Shown piece by piece: positions 1 to 8,718 of a stretch of 64,000 nucleotides of DNA. The position numbers and the translations under genes are program-made. The notes under the pieces are model-generated. The model searched no databases. It was not told where the DNA came from and saw only the letters and a program-made list of their open reading frames with translations. Location of the stretch: assembly GCF_003023845.1 (NCBI RefSeq), contig NZ_PYFT01000001.1:4960001-5024000 (forward strand), given 5' to 3'. The number at the start of each line of letters is the position of its first letter. The first letter of the stretch is position 1. This DNA is from Adhaeribacter arboris (GTDB lineage Bacteria; Bacteroidota; Bacteroidia; Cytophagales; Hymenobacteraceae).

Positions 1-1281
1 AATTTTTACTCCCCGCCGAATCAACTCAATGGCTAAATCGCGCAGCGCCAAGGGAGGTGCAGCTTCATCTACAAAATGAAAACCCGTTTGGCCGGTTTGA
101 GCCACAATAGCCTCAATGCGATCAACCAGTAAAGTTGCCGGAGCCGTTTCGTAGCGGGCAATGTAATCGAGGGTAACGTCGCAGAAAGAACAGCGTTTCC
201 AGTAGCAACCGTGCGCTACGGTAAGTTTATTCCAGCGGCCATCGCTCCACAAGCGGTGCATGGGGTTCATTACCTCAATTACCGATAAATATTTGTTCAG
301 CGGTAAATCGCTATAATCCGGAGTGCCCACCTCGGTATGCGGAATATTGGCATCCTGACAGCCATTGTAGTATATTACTTCGTTATTTTCCCGTAAAAAC
401 GTGCGCTGCAATAATTCTACCGGCCGGTTTCCTTGCAGGTGCTCCAATAGCTTCAACCAGGGACCTTCCCCGTCGTCGAGGGTTACAAAATCGATGTAAT
501 CGAAAAAGCGGGGTTCGTTTAAACTGCGTAGTTCGGTGTTGGGATAACCGCCACCCATTAAGGTTTTTACGCCCGGATAATTTTCTTTTATGTATTGAGC
601 ACAACGCAAAGCTCCGTATAAATTGCCTGGGAAAGGTACCGAAAAGCCAACCAAATCCGGCTGAACCTGCTCCATCCGTTCGGCTACAATTTCCAGTAAA
701 AGCTCATCTACCAAATTCGGTTTTTCAATTAAAGCCTGTTGCAACGGCTCAAAAGAGGTGGCTGATAAAGCCAATTTTTCGGCGTAGCGGCTAAAACCAA
801 AGTGCGGGCAAATGGTTTCTTTAATTAAATCGCCGATGTCCTCGAGGTAAAGCGTGGCCAAGTGGCGGGCTTTGTCGTTAATGCCCATCGCACCAAAAGC
901 TAATTCTATATCGCCTATTTGGTCGAAACGCGAGGCTTCGGGCAGGAAACCATTATAGCAAATCTGCTGCGCTAGGGTGGTGTCGGTATTTTGCAGAAAA
1001 CGTATAGTGGGGTCAATTGTAGCCAGGTAAAATCGCTTGAGCCGAACCATGCGCTTGCAGTTATCCGAGAGCGGAAGGCTTTGCTGCTCGATGGCGTTAA
1101 AAATGCGTGTTAGCCCAGACCGGGAGAAAACCTTTAAAACCAATTCTAATCCAAAATCAGCCTGAGTAACCTGGTAATGATATTGCTGTAAAAATCCTTT
1201 TATATAAGCAGTGGCCGGGTACGGCGTATTAAGCTGCGTAAGTGGCGGAGTAATGAGCAGTATTTTAGGCGTAGTTAACAA
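1..1281 (-). CDS. B12-binding domain radical SAM protein (C-terminus beyond window)
   Basis: The frame stays open from about 1281 down to the window edge, about 427 residues, so the C-terminal part is missing. The N-terminus (ILLITPP, then TPYPATAYIKGFL) and the later MGGGYPNTELR and DDGEGP segments are typical of the cobalamin-binding domain of B12-dependent radical SAM enzymes. The 4Fe-4S motif is C-x4-C-x2-C (C359, C364, C367, within GCYWKRCSFC). Members bind cobalamin and an S-adenosylmethionine-cleaving cluster in the cytoplasm and catalyse methylations or rearrangements; the substrate cannot be told from sequence. No ATG lies near the start of the homologous region; TTG at 1279-1281 is the best candidate, with ACG or an upstream TTG as alternatives. 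The gene stands alone here. Confidence 0.85.
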   Translation of the reverse strand, partial: MLTTPKILLITPPLTQLNTPYPATAYIKGFLQQYHYQVTQADFGLELVLKVFSRSGLTRIFNAIEQQSLPLSDNCKRMVRLKRFYLATIDPTIRFLQNTDTTLAQQICYNGFLPEASRFDQIGDIELAFGAMGINDKARHLATLYLEDIGDLIKETICPHFGFSRYAEKLALSATSFEPLQQALIEKPNLVDELLLEIVAERMEQVQPDLVGFSVPFPGNLYGALRCAQYIKENYPGVKTLMGGGYPNTELRSLNEPRFFDYIDFVTLDDGEGPWLKLLEHLQGNRPVELLQRTFLRENNEVIYYNGCQDANIPHTEVGTPDYSDLPLNKYLSVIEVMNPMHRLWSDGRWNKLTVAHGCYWKRCSFCDVTLDYIARYETAPATLLVDRIEAIVAQTGQTGFHFVDEAAPPLALRDLAIELIRRGVKI

Positions 1282-1471
1282 TCTTTCAATCTTAGTAGCT
1301 GGTAGAACAAAGGCGGACAAAGAGAAGTTTACCCGGCGTAAAATTACTGATTCAGTGAGTCAATTTTTAATTCTTTTACTGGTGTTCCTCGGTCAATTAG
1401 TATTCTTACTTACCCAGAAGTAAATTACACTTCATAAAGAGTAAAACTCATTTCATTTAGCGCACATATAC

Positions 1472-1924
1472 TTGTACAGTGTCCGGGATTATGATAAAAA
1501 GAGAAATATAATAAACAACATTTGGGCATTAGGTTTTCCTCCTGGTATAACCTGGCGGCTAATGTGTCTTGCCTATTTGTTTGATGAGAAGTTTACTCTA
1601 GCTGAAGAATACGCCCGCAATGATTATGAAGCTTCCGGAGGCACGAGACATGGAGCAGCCAACCTGATTGTATGTTTAGCAACAGCAGGAAAAAAGGAAG
1701 AGGCGGAGGAGTTTCATCAATCTATTAGAGAAAGGTTGGCAATCCCCCAATTTCCTTTTTATCTGCACGCAAAAGCCAATGCCTCTTTAAACCGATTAGA
1801 TGCAGCCTTCACCTATTTAGCCAGAGCTATAACAGACAGAGAATATTGGCTGAATACCTTGAAAGTATCTCCCAAATGGGATTTGTAACAGCCTGATCCA
1901 AGATTCCAGAAGGTGTTAGAATAA
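1472..1924 (+). pseudogene. C-terminal remnant of a TPR-repeat protein with an in-frame stop
   Basis: The open frame 1472-1888 encodes 138 residues with TPR-like helices (AEEYARNDYEASGG, AANLIVCLATAGKKEEAEE) and the ending LARAITDREYWLNTLKVSPKWDL. In bacterial TPR proteins of the cyclase/TolB-associated type this segment is normally followed by a D-P-R-F motif. Here TAA at 1886-1888 interrupts, and the same frame continues QPDPRFQKVLE to a second stop at 1922-1924. The conserved tail is therefore present but cut off by a nonsense codon. The N-terminal part expected of such a protein is absent, and the TTG at 1472 is an arbitrary start. This is most likely a decaying gene fragment. Confidence 0.65.
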
Positions 1925-2014
1925 ATTTCCCCAAGTAAAATGTACGCGAAGAATTAACTAGTATTTGCTTCTGTAAGGTTGTTATTTCAACCAGGTTTTA
2001 ATGAGATAGTTCCA

Positions 2015-2956
2015 CTAACCTTTCGCAGCCACTTTTTCGCAAGTCTGATGGCAAAGCTGTTGGTTTACTTTTTCGATCTGGATGGTGGCGTGGTTAATCT
2101 GGTGATGATGCGCTAATTCTTCGCGAATGTTAGCAAGCAAGGATTCAGAAGTATTTTCCTGCACTACCAAGTGCGCGGTTAAGGCGTTTTCGGTGGTACT
2201 CATCGCCCAGATATGTAAATCGTGCACGTTTTGTACGCCCGGAAAATTAGCGAGCAATTGCCGGATGGCCGGTAAGTTTACGCCCGTTGGCACCCCATCT
2301 AAAGATAATTTTAAAGATTCGGTAAGCAAACTCCAGGTACTCCACAGTATAACTCCAATCACAACTAAGCTAATTACCGAATCAATCCAGAACCAATTGG
2401 TATAGTAAATAATAATTCCCGCTATTACCACCCCCAGCGACACCAGCGCATCAGCGGCCATGTGCAGGTAAGCGCCTTTTACATTTAAATCTTTGTCTTT
2501 ATCGCGTAAAAAAAGCAAGGCCGTTCCCGCATTAACCAAAATACCTACGCCGGATACTAAAGCAATGTACTGGCCGCCTACTGCTTGCGGTTTTCCCAGG
2601 CGTTGAAAAGCCTCCCAGCCAATTGCCCCAACCGCTACTAAAAGCAACACGGCATTAAACAGCGAAACCAGGGTAGTTGATTTTTTAAAGCCGTAGGTAT
2701 AATCGTCGGTAGCTTTTTTGGTGGCTAGCCGGGTGGCTAATAAAGCTAAAACTAGGCTGGCTACGTCGCTTAAATTATGGCCGGCATCGGTAAGTAAAGC
2801 CAGGGAATGGAGCCAGAAACCAGTAACTGCTTCTAAAACTACGAATACTACATTTAATCCTATACCCAGTAAAAAAGCCCGCGTTAAATTACTCGGCACA
2901 CTGTGGCTGTGGCTATGCCCGGAATGATGGTGATGATCGTGCGAATGTGAATGCAT
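2015..2956 (-). CDS. cation diffusion facilitator (CzcD/ZnT-type) metal efflux transporter
   Basis: A 313-residue inner-membrane protein with six predicted membrane spans and a cytoplasmic C-terminal domain. The N-terminus (residues 1-19) is His-rich, a common metal-binding tail. The two HxxxD metal-site motifs of CDF exporters are present: H60/D64 in DAGHNLSD and H165/D169 in HMAAD. The C-terminal domain contains VHDLHIW, as in ZnT/CzcD proteins. These proteins export Zn2+, Co2+ or Cd2+ against protons. Length and motifs are complete. It lies 196 bp downstream of an HMA-AraC regulator on the same strand, which suggests metal-responsive control, though no operator can be identified. Confidence 0.93.
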   Translation of the reverse strand: MHSHSHDHHHHSGHSHSHSVPSNLTRAFLLGIGLNVVFVVLEAVTGFWLHSLALLTDAGHNLSDVASLVLALLATRLATKKATDDYTYGFKKSTTLVSLFNAVLLLVAVGAIGWEAFQRLGKPQAVGGQYIALVSGVGILVNAGTALLFLRDKDKDLNVKGAYLHMAADALVSLGVVIAGIIIYYTNWFWIDSVISLVVIGVILWSTWSLLTESLKLSLDGVPTGVNLPAIRQLLANFPGVQNVHDLHIWAMSTTENALTAHLVVQENTSESLLANIREELAHHHQINHATIQIEKVNQQLCHQTCEKVAAKG

Positions 2957-3152
2957 AGTTTTATAAAACTTCTGGTATTACTATAAACGTGAAAGAAGAG
3001 TAAGAATAGTAGAACCAATAGTAAAATTATTTCAAGGGCTAAACGGATTACTTTTTATGTTTATCATACTCCTTTTTTTCTGAGTTTAAAGGTAAAGCGG
3101 ACCTATTTAAGTAATTGATATAATTTAGAAAACAATGTACAAAATCCGGTTA

Positions 3153-3719
3153 CTATCCAATAGCATCGAGGGGTGTACGAGCCGGATGAATACTGTTCTT
3201 ATACTCGCTTACCGATTGCCCGGTTATTTTCTTAAACTGATTAGATAAATGCTGCACGCTGCTGTATTGCAATTGATGAGCAATTTCGCTTAAAGTTAGC
3301 TGGCCGTAAGAAAGCAGCTCTTTTACCCGCTCAATTTTTAACAGAATAAAATACTTTTCAATAGTAACTGGCTCCAGCCTCGAAAACACTTTGCTTAAAT
3401 AAGAATAATCAATGCCTAGTTTTTCGGATAAATACACCGAGGTAGTTACCGGCTGGTAGGCTGTCTCGAAGTGTTGTAGATAATCGATTAAAGTATTTTT
3501 AATTTTTTCAACCAATTGTTGATCGCGGTCCTGTAATAAAGCAAATCCTTCGGGTTGCAGGGCTGCCTCAATCCGAACTAAATCAGACTGGCCGGTAACT
3601 TGAGCAAAACCTAGCTGCACATTATTTACTTCTAAACCTTGTTCCTGGAGTACGCGCGTAACCGTGCTGATGCAGCGCGGACACACCATGTTTTTTATTT
3701 GTAGGATAGTAGTTTCCAA
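3153..3719 (-). CDS. AraC-family regulator with N-terminal HMA-like CxxC domain
   Basis: From TTG at 3717-3719 the product is 188 residues. Residues 1-70 resemble a heavy-metal-associated fold with NMVCPRC (C13, C16). The rest is a helical linker and an AraC-type double helix-turn-helix (LSEKLGIDYSYLSKVF, then SLSEIA-like TLSEIAHQLQYSSVQHLSNQFKKITG). This architecture is frequent in Bacteroidota. The frame is open upstream to 3851, but those extra 44 residues look non-homologous and would overlap the neighbouring gene, so the TTG start is preferred. The next gene downstream is a CDF metal exporter; sensing of a thiophilic metal or of redox state by the CxxC pair is inference. Confidence 0.8.
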   Translation of the reverse strand: METTILQIKNMVCPRCISTVTRVLQEQGLEVNNVQLGFAQVTGQSDLVRIEAALQPEGFALLQDRDQQLVEKIKNTLIDYLQHFETAYQPVTTSVYLSEKLGIDYSYLSKVFSRLEPVTIEKYFILLKIERVKELLSYGQLTLSEIAHQLQYSSVQHLSNQFKKITGQSVSEYKNSIHPARTPLDAIG

Positions 3720-3825
3720 GGGATTTAAATTATTCTTTATAAATATTCGCTTTCTGCCGGTGAGTAGCAAAAGCCGGTATACATCTAAATAAGCAACCCT
3801 TATTCCTATAAATTGGTGCCGTTTA

Positions 3826-4101
3826 CTAGCGTAACCAACGGTTAAATACATAATTTACCAAAGGAATAATTCCCAGCACGGTTGTGCCAATCAGCAGAAA
3901 AAAAACAAAGGTAGCGCTGAATAAACGGCGGAAAAAGCCAGCTGGAAATCCAAAAACATACAATATTAAAGCCGTTGAAATAAAAAAGCTGATGATAAAA
4001 ATCACGATGGCTTGCCGCTGCAACGTTGCCTTATTCAAGCGAAGTTTACTTTTTCGGGCAGTTGGTTTAGTAGCCTTCTTCGGTATATTTTGCTTTCTCA
4101 T
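3826..4101 (-). CDS. small two-span membrane protein, DUF2798-like
   Basis: A 91-residue protein with a Lys/Arg-rich N-terminus (residues 1-30) followed by two hydrophobic spans (about 31-51 and 60-82). The sequence FGFPAGFFRRLFSATFVFFL resembles the central motif of DUF2798 membrane proteins, whose function is unknown. The family assignment is tentative because the protein is short. It precedes the HMA-AraC regulator on the same strand with a 106-bp gap, so the two may be co-transcribed with the CDF exporter. Confidence 0.55.
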   Translation of the reverse strand: MRKQNIPKKATKPTARKSKLRLNKATLQRQAIVIFIISFFISTALILYVFGFPAGFFRRLFSATFVFFLLIGTTVLGIIPLVNYVFNRWLR

Positions 4102-4647
4102 GGGCCTGGGTTTTACACCTAAGATAAATTAACCACCAGCAAAAATAATACATTCCAACCGATTTACCCGAAGATACCTTTCTAACTCCATCTAGGTATA
4201 AATTTAATTACTACTTTTATTTAAAATAAAAACCCACAGTGCAATGGTTAACAAAACACCGCACTGTAGGTTAATCAGGAAATATACTAAAATGAAATAC
4301 GAAAACGTGTTTCCAAGTTTGAATATTTCTATTTGGTAAACCGGCTGGTTAAGAGAAATAGACACCCGTTTGGCTGTGGAGGGCCTTCTAAGCTTCCGGT
4401 GCTTGAGCATTCCGACGCCAGGAGGAAAGGAAGCTTAGACCAGTCCGGAAGAGCCAAACGAGGTCCGCCGGCCACGAGGTATACAAGGACCATTGAAGCC
4501 CGTCAGCACCGCTGCCCGGAGGCGGGAACCGGCTCCAAAGACAAACCATCAGTAATACGTCTTTTTAAATTCAGCCTTATAGAAACATAATTATAAAACT
4601 ATAGAAGAAAAATTTTCTGTTCTTAAATGTATCTTTCAACAGAAAAA
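4102..4647. other. intergenic region holding repeat element A
   Basis: A 546-bp gap between the DUF2798-like gene and the ScyD-like lipoprotein gene. Its right half holds the GC-rich noncoding element listed separately (4362-4568). The left half (4102-4330) is AT-rich. Two open frames here (4204-4410 minus, 4333-4590 plus) have non-protein-like composition and overlap the element, so I do not call them genes. Confidence 0.6.
4362..4568. repeat. GC-rich noncoding element A (homologue of 47998-48222)
   Basis: About 205 bp, clearly more GC-rich than its AT-rich flanks. It shares ordered blocks with a second copy at about 48.0 kb: AGGGCCTT (4380-4387), TCCGGTG (4395-4401), CATTCCG (4408-4414), GAGGAAAGGA (4422-4431), CCGCCGGCCACGAGG (4465-4479), GGCTCCAA (4531-4538) and ACGTCT (4557-4562). 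Internally TCTAAGCTT (4387-4395) is a perfect complement of AAGCTTAGA (4431-4439), so a stem can form around the CATTCCG/GAGGAAAGGA region. It looks like a structured RNA or a small nonautonomous mobile repeat; I cannot name a known family. Confidence 0.6.
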
Positions 4648-5685
4648 TCAAAATACAGCTCTATCTATTTTACCATCCGTGTTAGAAAGAATATAATACG
4701 TTTTCAGGCCGCTTCTTTCAATGGAAGTAGGAAAATTCAACCCGCTTAGCAAGGCTACATTCTTCCGGCGGCTGGAAAATATAAAACGGCCTGCGTTCGG
4801 CGCAAAACCTTGACCGGTCCAGTTACTGTATTCTACTACTACCGGGTGGCGGTCGGTACCTAATTTTATATCCGTTAAGTTCGAAAACCCAGACTGATAC
4901 ACTGAAACATTACCTTGCAAATCCAGTTCGTAAATAACTGCTTTTTGCGCCGGAAAAGGATACCCGGTAAAAGTGGAAACTAAGAATCTTTCTCCGTCGA
5001 AAACAATACCCGAAGGTACCGATTGCGCCGGCGGAAGTTCGCCGCTGCCGGTACCCGCAATCGCCGGAACTTCGGCAAAAACGCTTAGTTCCCCAGAGCC
5101 GGCATCACGACGAATAATAGCGTTAGCGGCGGCATCAGCGATAAAAAAGTCGTCATCTGGGCCAATAGTTATATTGTAAATGTTCGATTCGTTCGTATCT
5201 TCTTTAAAATCATACCCTAAAATAAATTTACCTAAATCTTCGTAGTCTACATCTTTGGCTTGCTTAGGTTTATCGCCGGGCCGGAAATTAGAAACATCTA
5301 ATTTGTAAAGTCTTCCTTCTATGCCGTGTAATATCCATAATACCTCATCTTTTAAAATAAGGTGGTTGAGTCCGTTCACCACTCCTTCGGCACTTTTAAA
5401 GGAAGTAAAACCTTGGGCTACCGGATACACTTTGCCCTCCGGAGTAATTAAAGAGACCTGGCCGTCGCTGGTACCAGTGGGAGTATTACCAGTGCCGGCT
5501 TCTGTAACCCATAATTGCCCACTTGGGTCTGCTTCTATCCCGATGGGGGAAGCTAATCCGCTAACAAAATCTTTTACTTTGGGTGGGCGCGGTTTTAATT
5601 CCTCCACGATATCATAAAATTCTTCGCAACTGGTAGTGCCGAGCAACAATAATAAGGATAGAAAAAAGGTAATTTTAATGCGCAT
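4648..5685 (-). CDS. ScyD/ScyE family beta-propeller lipoprotein
   Basis: A 345-residue protein with a lipoprotein signal (lipobox LGTTSC, Cys20). The body has NHL/SMP-30-like propeller blades: GIEADPSGQLWVTEAG, NHLILKDEVLWILHG, YNITIGPDDDFFIADAA, PSGIVFDGERFLVSTF. This pattern matches the ScyD/ScyE family, named after genes of the cyanobacterial scytonemin cluster. Outside that cluster the function is unknown. It is probably anchored in the outer membrane or periplasm. No scytonemin genes are nearby, so a role in pigment synthesis is not implied. Confidence 0.8.
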   Translation of the reverse strand: MRIKITFFLSLLLLLGTTSCEEFYDIVEELKPRPPKVKDFVSGLASPIGIEADPSGQLWVTEAGTGNTPTGTSDGQVSLITPEGKVYPVAQGFTSFKSAEGVVNGLNHLILKDEVLWILHGIEGRLYKLDVSNFRPGDKPKQAKDVDYEDLGKFILGYDFKEDTNESNIYNITIGPDDDFFIADAAANAIIRRDAGSGELSVFAEVPAIAGTGSGELPPAQSVPSGIVFDGERFLVSTFTGYPFPAQKAVIYELDLQGNVSVYQSGFSNLTDIKLGTDRHPVVVEYSNWTGQGFAPNAGRFIFSSRRKNVALLSGLNFPTSIERSGLKTYYILSNTDGKIDRAVF

Positions 5686-6002
5686 AATTTAAAATTTAAG
5701 TGAAAGAATAGGATTTAATTAACAGTAATAACTCATTAAGCTTTCTTATTTACCGGCAATTAGCAAATAACAACAAGCGCAAATAGAATTATACTATGAT
5801 ACTCCTTTTTATCTAATTTGTTTTGCACCTGATATATTCTTCGCGTAAAGTTGTTTTACATTGGGATATTCACAAAACAGCTTACTTCTAAGCCAGCGAA
5901 GGCGATTTGTGTAAGATAAAAGAAGAGAAAGAGAATGTATTGTATTACCGCTAGGTACTAAGCAGAGAAGCGTATTACACACATACGAAAAAACTAGAAC
6001 AT
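5686..6002. other. intergenic, nothing recognised
   Basis: A 317-bp AT-rich gap between cobA (ending at 6003 on the minus strand) and the ScyD-like gene. It should hold the promoter of the lipoprotein gene, but I see no consensus box, hairpin or RNA gene. A minus-strand frame running through it (5809-6168) overlaps cobA and is not protein-like. Confidence 0.5.
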
Positions 6003-6794
6003 TTATTGGTTGGCGTCGGGCTTTGGGGAATGAATGACGTGTTGCAGTATCTCTTGTTTGCGGGTTGAGTCGAAACGTAAATCTACTACGCCGCCAATTA
6101 CAATAATTGCCGGAGAGGTAAAATTTTGTTCCTGCGCTAATTGACAAATAGTATCGATGGTGCCGCAAACCAAGCGCTCGTTGGGCAACGTTCCGTTCTG
6201 AATAATCGCAACCGGCGTTGTGTTTTTGCCTAGCACCTGAAAAACCCGGGTAATATCTGCCAGATTTTTCATGCCCATTAAAATGACTACCGTAGCCGAA
6301 GATTGAGCCGCCAAAGCTATATCCGAAGAAATCTGGCCGTATTTAGTAGCGCCGGTAATTACCCAAAAGCTTTCGCTCACTCCCCGGCTGGTAAGAGGTA
6401 TATTTTGAGCGGCCGGTACGGCAACGGCACTGCTAATACCCGGAATTACCGCAGTCGCCACGCCATGTTGGGCCGCAAACTGAATTTCTTCGTAACCGCG
6501 CCCAAATACAAACGGATCGCCGCCTTTTAAGCGCACGACGTGGCCGTATTCTAAAGCGTATTTTACAATTAAAGCATTAATTTCTTCCTGCGGATATTCG
6601 TGTTTACCAGAACGTTTGCCTACAAATATGCGGGGTTTATCGGCGGGTACAAAGTCGAGTAAGGCCGGATTAATAAGGGCATCATAAAGCACTAAGTCGG
6701 CAGCCGCCAATGCCTTGGCACCTTTTATAGTTAATAAATCCACATCGCCGGGGCCTGCGCCCACCAAAGTAACCCGGGGTATTTTAGTACTCAT
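6003..6794 (-). CDS. cobA: uroporphyrinogen-III C-methyltransferase
   Basis: A 263-residue SAM-dependent tetrapyrrole methylase. It converts uroporphyrinogen III to precorrin-2, the branch point to sirohaem and cobalamin. The family signature is complete: VGAGPGD near the N-terminus (12-17), the YDALI segment, RLKGGDPFVFGRG, and the PGISSA loop. Length is typical for a stand-alone SUMT without CysG domains. No sirohaem ferrochelatase or nitrite/sulfite reductase gene is adjacent in the window. I looked upstream for a cobalamin riboswitch and found none. Confidence 0.95.
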   Translation of the reverse strand: MSTKIPRVTLVGAGPGDVDLLTIKGAKALAAADLVLYDALINPALLDFVPADKPRIFVGKRSGKHEYPQEEINALIVKYALEYGHVVRLKGGDPFVFGRGYEEIQFAAQHGVATAVIPGISSAVAVPAAQNIPLTSRGVSESFWVITGATKYGQISSDIALAAQSSATVVILMGMKNLADITRVFQVLGKNTTPVAIIQNGTLPNERLVCGTIDTICQLAQEQNFTSPAIIVIGGVVDLRFDSTRKQEILQHVIHSPKPDANQ

Positions 6795-6961
6795 GAGAAT
6801 CGCAGACTGATAAAAAGCTTAAATTACGCACATTTCCCCTAAAGTTTACTTGTAATACGCCAGGTAAATCTAATTTAGAATTTAACCATGTAAGTTATAC
6901 TGTTTTTAACGAGTACATTTTCCCGAGAATAAGAAATATAATTTAGCTGCATTAAAAATAA

Positions 6962-6992
6962 AAAAGGTGGCTTGTTAAATAAGCCACCTTTT
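6962..6992 (-). terminator. intrinsic terminator of the Gfo/Idh/MocA gene
   Basis: A 12-bp perfect stem AAAAGGTGGCTT / AAGCCACCTTTT (6962-6973 with 6981-6992) lies 24 bp beyond the stop codon of the minus-strand oxidoreductase gene. In the minus direction it is followed by a T-rich run, as expected for a rho-independent terminator. Confidence 0.85.
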
Positions 6993-7015
6993 GGTAAAAA
7001 TAATAAAAGTTTATT

Positions 7016-8515
7016 TTACGCGGTTAAACTCCAGCCGGAACGGTACTCGCGGGTGACAAACGGGTTTGCTTCCGGAGCATTGGTAAACTGCATTTTTGCC
7101 GAATCCCACAATAACTTTTTACCGGTGAACCGGGTAGCAATAATACCCAGCAGCATGGTTTCCGTTAAAGGACCAGCATAATCGAAACTAGACGAAGGCT
7201 GTTTTTTGCCGTCTTTGGCGCACCGTACCCAATCCATTTCGTGGCTTACATCAATCCGGGGAATAGTTTTAGGTGGTTGCTTGTATTCGGCCATGCGGCT
7301 GGCGGGCAATAAGCGTGGATTAGAACCATAGGTTTCGTGCATTAGTTTTCCTTTGTCCCCAATCATGAGTACCCCGCCGCTTTTATCCATATTTTCGTCC
7401 GGACCCATTTCCACTGGTTTAGGCGGCATTAAGCCTCCATCGAACCAGGTCAGCGTAACCGGCGGCATATTTTCGCGGGCGGCAAATTCGTAAGTAACCA
7501 TAGAGCCGCTCGGGTAGGTAGCTAAATCTTGTTTATTAGTACCACCGCCAAAAGGAGTGCTGGTAGCTTCAACGCTTACGGGAGCGCCTAATTTTAAAGC
7601 CCAGTTCGGGTGGTCGAGTAAGTGCGCTCCCATATCGCCGAGAGCGCTGGCGCCGTAATCTACCCAACCCCGCCATTTAAACGGATGATAAGCCGGGTTA
7701 TAAGGCCGCAACGGAGATGGTCCCGAGAATACATCCCAATCTAAGCCTTCCGGAGTAGCAACGGTTTCCGTAGGCCGCGGAATGCCCTGCGGCCAGATGG
7801 GGCGATTCGTCCAGGCGTAAACTGTACTTACTTTACCAATAGCTCCATCCCAGATCCATTCATTTATCAGGCGGGCACCTTCACTGGAATGCCCTTGATT
7901 ACCCATTTGGGTAATAACTTTGTATTTACGGGCTGCTTCGGCCAAGGCCCGGGCTTCGTGTACCGTATAGGTTAAAGGTTTTTGCACGTACACGTGTTTC
8001 TTCCGGCGCATGGCGTCCATCGCAATTACAGCGTGCGTATGATCCGGAGTGGCCACTACTACTCCGTCAATATCCTTGTTCATCTTGTCCAGCATTTCGC
8101 GGTAATCTTTAAACCGCTTCGCTTTCGGGTACTGAGCTTTAAGTTGGGCGAAATTATTTATCTGATTCGTTATATTTTGCCGGTCTTTATCGGTAGTAGC
8201 ATCTTTTAGCCGGGCTTGTGCTTTTTCGGCATCGCTGGTTAATCGGTCAAAAGCTTTACCCGCAAAATCCCAATCTACATCGCAAAGCGCTACAATATTC
8301 TGGCTCGATAAATTAAGCAGGTTAGCCCGTCCCATGCCCCCAACGCCAACCCCGGCAACATTAAATTTATCGCTGGGGGCTACAAAGCCGGGGCCACCCA
8401 GTACGTGCCGCGGAAAAATATAAAAAGAAGCGGCCGTTAAAGCGGCTCCTTTAATAAAATCGCGTCGGTTGAAAGCTTTTTTACTTTGTTCTGAAGTATT
8501 TTGCTGGTCTTCCAT
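7016..8515 (-). CDS. Gfo/Idh/MocA family oxidoreductase, Tat-exported
   Basis: A 499-residue NAD(P)-dependent oxidoreductase-family protein. The N-terminus carries a twin-arginine signal (NRRDFIKGAALTAASF, residues 16-31). A Rossmann GxGxxG-type motif follows (VGVGGMGRANL, about 56-66). The usual EKP triad appears as VQKPL after VVATPDHTHAVIA. The C-terminal part (GASALGDMGAHLLDHPNWAL, EMDWVRCAKDGKK) matches secreted Bacteroidota/Planctomycetota members. Such proteins often act on sugars or inositols in the periplasm, but the substrate is unknown. The gene is monocistronic, with its own terminator. Confidence 0.92.
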   Translation of the reverse strand: MEDQQNTSEQSKKAFNRRDFIKGAALTAASFYIFPRHVLGGPGFVAPSDKFNVAGVGVGGMGRANLLNLSSQNIVALCDVDWDFAGKAFDRLTSDAEKAQARLKDATTDKDRQNITNQINNFAQLKAQYPKAKRFKDYREMLDKMNKDIDGVVVATPDHTHAVIAMDAMRRKKHVYVQKPLTYTVHEARALAEAARKYKVITQMGNQGHSSEGARLINEWIWDGAIGKVSTVYAWTNRPIWPQGIPRPTETVATPEGLDWDVFSGPSPLRPYNPAYHPFKWRGWVDYGASALGDMGAHLLDHPNWALKLGAPVSVEATSTPFGGGTNKQDLATYPSGSMVTYEFAARENMPPVTLTWFDGGLMPPKPVEMGPDENMDKSGGVLMIGDKGKLMHETYGSNPRLLPASRMAEYKQPPKTIPRIDVSHEMDWVRCAKDGKKQPSSSFDYAGPLTETMLLGIIATRFTGKKLLWDSAKMQFTNAPEANPFVTREYRSGWSLTA

Positions 8516-8718
8516 TTGAAAAAATATAGGGATTTTTAAGTTAAAATAAATAGCCCAAACAGGTCACCATCCGGGAGTTTGTTTTTGCATAGATTGTCAT
8601 AATATTACATTTAATTTAGAAAACAAGCTACTTTCATTAAAGAAAAAATATTTTAAACGGCAGTTTTTCTTCAGATAGTAATAAAATAATAGCAAATCCA
8701 TTTCTTCAATATAAGCCC

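Noticed and set aside
1211-1423. 70-codon plus frame
   Set aside because: Mostly antisense to the N-terminus of the radical SAM gene; not protein-like.
4362-4568. Element A as RNase P RNA, because of GAGGAAAGGA
   Set aside because: RNase P has a GAGGAAAGTCC core and other conserved parts (P4, ACAGNRA) that are missing, and two copies in 64 kb would be unusual.
5809-6168. 119-codon minus frame
   Set aside because: Overlaps the cobA C-terminus in another frame and has a composition unlike a protein.
6795-7015. Cobalamin riboswitch upstream of cobA
   Set aside because: No GCCACTG B12 box or matching structure is present; only the terminator of the next gene lies here.
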